Assembly (NCBI GenBank): GCA_900547035.1
Contig: URFM01000006.1
Span: forward strand, 42,637-106,636
Source: an uncultured Clostridium sp.
GTDB taxonomy: Bacteria; Bacillota; Clostridia; Lachnospirales; Lachnospiraceae
DNA length: 64,000 nucleotides
Direction: 5' to 3'
Shown: in pieces, positions 61,865 to 64,000 of the stretch
How the letters are laid out: each line of letters starts with the position of its first letter
Position numbering within the stretch: position 1 is the first letter of the stretch
Made by a program: the position numbers and the translations under genes
The notes under the pieces: generated by a model
Databases searched by the model: none
Seen by the model: the letters and a program-made list of their open reading frames with translations, nothing else
Told to the model about the DNA's origin: nothing

Positions 61865-63174
61865 TACATCATTCCAAAGAGCACACTGGCGATAATCAGC
61901 ATAATCGCTCCGCCGATTCGGGAAGAAATCTGGGCAAAGGACATCAGCTCCATCCGGTGGCTGGCACCTAAAATCTGCACGTCTCCGCTGCCTCCGCCAC
62001 CTGCCATATCCAACCCGGCGGTAATGGCGATTTCCACCGGATAAAACTTAAAGAAGGTACTTCCAATCAGCACAGCTCCCAACATAGCCCCCACTACGCA
62101 GGCCACAATCATCACCAGATTGGGAATCGTAAATGCCTGTACATAATCCATCAAATTAGTTCCCGCGCCGATGGCTACCATCAATGGGAATGACATGTAT
62201 TTGGCGAAAAACTGCTGCATTCCTCTTGCTCCGGCCCGGATTTCTATGGGAATCAGTCCCAGTCCATTAGCTATGGCAGCGAAGATAACCATAAAGGCAA
62301 ATTTGTGTATGGAAAATCCCAGGTTCAGTACATTGTTGATAATGGAAATTTTCGAAGCGTAAAAATCCGCCAGACAGTAAAGGAACAGTCCCAGCGCAAA
62401 TCCGGAAGCGTATTCGCCAATTCCGATCTTCACGTCCTTGGGGTCCTCGGCTCCCTTTACCTGAACATCCCCCTTCATCATTACACCGTTTCCCGTAATA
62501 GAAGGATATTTCTTTCCCAGCCGGTCCAGCAGCGCGGCGGAAAACACCGATACCAAATTTCCCAGAGACATGACTGCAAACGCCGGTGCGTACCATTCCT
62601 GGGGATCGTTTCCCGTCACCTCTCCCCACATGCTGCTCATGGGAATGCAGCCCGCTCCATTTCCTCCTCCCATAATCGGAAGCATCACATTGAGCTGGGC
62701 TTCCAAAGGCGAAACGCCGCAGACAATAGCTCCAATGGCGGTAAACAGAGCCGAAACGGCAACCGCTCCCAGAATGGCAGGAATGAATCCCGCAAAGGCC
62801 CGGATCAGCAGTTTTCGGTCAATCGAGAGAATCGCTCCCGTAATCAAAACCAGAATGTACAGGTCCAGAAAGCCCATATTGTTATTGAAATCACTCAGAA
62901 TATCCGCGCTCTCCTGAGGGATTACATGAAACATTACCAATGCGCTTGTACCGATACTGGCTAAGAGCATCCCCCCGCCCAGCCAGTCTTTCCAGACAGG
63001 AATCCGGTCTCCTATCCATCCGATCAGCGTACCTACTATCAGCGCGAACCCCAGCGCCCCCACAAAACTCCCCAGCATGCTGCCTGTCATGGATATGGCG
63101 ATAAACACCACTACCATAATCAGAAAAAACGGCACAGAAAACCCCAGCATTTTTGTTTCTTTGAACTTGTTCAA
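61864..63174 (-). CDS. 2-hydroxycarboxylate transporter (2HCT family, CitS-like)
   Basis: 436 residues from a TTG at 63174, 9 bases after AGGAGGT; the ATG at 63198 has no ribosome site and would contain this one. About eleven membrane segments. The two family GGxG loops are GGGNGAGCIPMSS near residue 170 and GGGGSGDVQILGAS near residue 395. Members exchange or symport citrate, malate, lactate or citramalate with Na+ or H+. As first gene of the operon it defines the pathway as hydroxy-acid uptake and cleavage. Confidence 0.9.
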   Translation of the reverse strand: MNKFKETKMLGFSVPFFLIMVVVFIAISMTGSMLGSFVGALGFALIVGTLIGWIGDRIPVWKDWLGGGMLLASIGTSALVMFHVIPQESADILSDFNNNMGFLDLYILVLITGAILSIDRKLLIRAFAGFIPAILGAVAVSALFTAIGAIVCGVSPLEAQLNVMLPIMGGGNGAGCIPMSSMWGEVTGNDPQEWYAPAFAVMSLGNLVSVFSAALLDRLGKKYPSITGNGVMMKGDVQVKGAEDPKDVKIGIGEYASGFALGLFLYCLADFYASKISIINNVLNLGFSIHKFAFMVIFAAIANGLGLIPIEIRAGARGMQQFFAKYMSFPLMVAIGAGTNLMDYVQAFTIPNLVMIVACVVGAMLGAVLIGSTFFKFYPVEIAITAGLDMAGGGGSGDVQILGASHRMELMSFAQISSRIGGAIMLIIASVLFGMM

Positions 63175-63289
63175 TGTTCCAATACCTCCTCTTCTCATTG
63201 AGTAAAATTGTTTTGTTTATATGATTTAGGCGTCCATCCGTTTCTTTTTAAATAAACAGGCCCGACGCCAGTCATATCCCCCTGAATCT

Positions 63290-63475
63290 TTACTCGGAAA
63301 TCCAACGGTTTACATCGATTTTTCCATGCTCTTTCTCAAATTTCATCACATGTTCCCTCATCAAAATGCTCAATTCACTATTGGCAGAACGCCCATTATA
63401 ATCGGCAACAATACGAAATTTTTTCAGTAAATCCGGGCTAATCCTTACTGTAAACCGTGGTAATTGTGACGACAT
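63290..63475 (-). CDS. Arc-type ribbon-helix-helix DNA-binding protein
   Basis: 61 residues from the ATG at 63475, preceded by AAGGAGAAATATC. The strand PRFTVRISPDLL is followed by two helices (RSANSELSILMREHV), a standard Arc/MetJ fold. It might be an orphan antitoxin-like repressor; no toxin gene is adjacent. A perfect 17-bp palindrome lies about 85 bp upstream (63560-63576). It precedes the transporter gene on the same strand. Confidence 0.8.
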   Translation of the reverse strand: MSSQLPRFTVRISPDLLKKFRIVADYNGRSANSELSILMREHVMKFEKEHGKIDVNRWISE

Positions 63476-63559
63476 GATATTTCTCCTTATGTAGAACGAT
63501 TTCAGCACAATTCAAAGTGAACTAATTATATCATCAGGCACCTTCCCTCAGGGGCGTTT

Positions 63560-63576
63560 GACGTCACCGTGACGTC
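63560..63576. promoter_or_regulatory. Perfect palindrome upstream of the Arc-type gene
   Basis: GACGTCAC-C-GTGACGTC, 8-bp arms around a single base, in the upstream region of the ribbon-helix-helix gene. Possible autoregulatory operator. Confidence 0.6.
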
Positions 63577-63609
63577 TCAATATTTTTAGTCCGACTGTAA
63601 AAAATATGC

Positions 63610-63660
63610 AAAAAAAGAATGCTGCTAAACAGATTATCTATCACCTGTTTTTCAGCATTC
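63610..63660 (-). terminator. Terminator of the Rpn-type gene
   Basis: GAATGCTG (63617-63624) and CAGCATTC (63653-63660) with inner AACAG/CTGTT pairing; on the minus strand a T-run follows. Confidence 0.8.
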
Positions 63661-63741
63661 ACCCTTTTTTCCTATACCTATATTATTCTATCCGCCTTAT
63701 GTGATAACTTAGAGCAGTCATATTTCTAAAGATACGCCCCC

Positions 63742-64000
63742 CTATCCCAGACTCTTCATAACCTCCGCCCACTCCTTCTCGCTCAGTTGGGAGCTTTTTC
63801 TTACCGTTTCCGGGGCTACCCCTTCTTTGATCAGCCGGCCTGCCATCTCTGCCTGGCCTGCCACTTTTCCCTCTGCTCTTCCCTCCGCTCTCCCTTCCGC
63901 TCTCCCTTCTGCTCTTCCTTCCGCTCTCCCTTCCACTCGTTCTTCTGTTATCCAGCAAATTACCTTCAACTTCTTTTCAACTTTTCCGTCAAAATAAAAA
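63742..64000 (-). CDS. Partial Rpn-family recombination-promoting nuclease/putative transposase, C-terminus
   Basis: The open frame runs off the right edge, so only the C-terminal 86 residues or so are seen. The segment FDGKVEKKLKVICWITEE leads into a VEG-(RAEG)5-KVAG repeat (63868-63936) and the end block LIKEGVAPETVRKSSQLSEKEWAEV. This low-complexity tail is typical of Rpn/PD-(D/E)XK proteins. The nuclease domain lies outside the window. Confidence 0.7.
   Translation of the reverse strand, partial: FYFDGKVEKKLKVICWITEERVEGRAEGRAEGRAEGRAEGRAEGKVAGQAEMAGRLIKEGVAPETVRKSSQLSEKEWAEVMKSLG

Noticed and set aside
63742..64000. Insertion sequence at the right edge
   Set aside because: Rpn-type proteins are sometimes labelled transposases, but no inverted repeats or target duplication are visible, and the repeat tail is a family feature.

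Overview
The window looks like chromosomal backbone of a spore-forming, strictly fermentative Clostridia, most likely a Lachnospiraceae. Supporting signs are SpoVT, a catabolic acetolactate synthase, a flavodiiron protein, an oleate hydratase, DUF1836, DUF3842 and YerC genes, a T-box in front of thrS, and strong AGGAGG ribosome sites with frequent TTG starts. No phage, transposase or CRISPR array was found.

Layout. 0.1-2.2 kb: a class-I glutamine-amidotransferase-like hydrolase, then an ECF sigma/anti-sigma pair whose leader carries a three-unit hairpin array. 2.5-4.0 kb: a complete AbiEi/AbiEii toxin-antitoxin pair with a palindromic operator. 4.0-9.0 kb: glutaredoxin-like and zinc-ribbon proteins, oleate hydratase, rsmA, tatD and a TraX-family membrane protein. 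9.4-16.6 kb: metG, an unknown zinc-ribbon protein, a DUF885 lipoprotein and a large flavoprotein.

16.7-29 kb: sugar-acid catabolism in two blocks on either side of spoVT. Block A holds a DctP-DctQ-DctM TRAP transporter, an IlvD/Edd dehydratase, a GntR/LacI-hybrid regulator, an iron-type alcohol dehydrogenase and a HIT hydrolase. The promoters of dctP, the dehydrogenase and the HIT gene carry related sites of the ACAACATGTTGT type, suggesting one regulon. Block B is a De Ley-Doudoroff-type galactonate set: DgoD dehydratase, DgoA-type aldolase, DgoK kinase and a FadR-type regulator. Together they would import a sugar acid, dehydrate it, phosphorylate the 2-keto-3-deoxy acid and cleave it to pyruvate and glyceraldehyde 3-phosphate.

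29-46.5 kb: EcsC, a flavodiiron protein, an AT-rich AlbA_2 protein, a guanylate-kinase-like protein and an Orn/Lys/Arg decarboxylase. A second AbiE pair follows, whose toxin has an apparent internal deletion. Next come alsS with a cytidylate-kinase-like gene, and an oppABCDF operon ending in an AbgB-like amidohydrolase. 46.9-56.6 kb: thrS with its T-box, a DUF3842 operon with a second hairpin array, a cell-wall-repeat protein, tRNA-Leu(CAG), small unknown proteins, pcrA, DUF1836 and yerC.

56.7-63.2 kb: a tightly overlapped operon of a 2-hydroxycarboxylate transporter, an unknown membrane protein, citD, citE, citF, a frameshifted esterase and an HMG-CoA-lyase-family enzyme. The citC, citX and citG maturation genes are not in the window. 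The right edge holds an Arc-type regulator and the 3' end of an Rpn-type nuclease gene.

The most novel signals are: the two leader hairpin arrays, which share a TACCC-loop-GGGTATACC module although the rest of their repeats differ; the structured leader of the second AbiE locus; the operator set that draws a HIT hydrolase into a sugar-acid regulon; and the citrate-lyase/HMG-lyase operon of unknown substrate.
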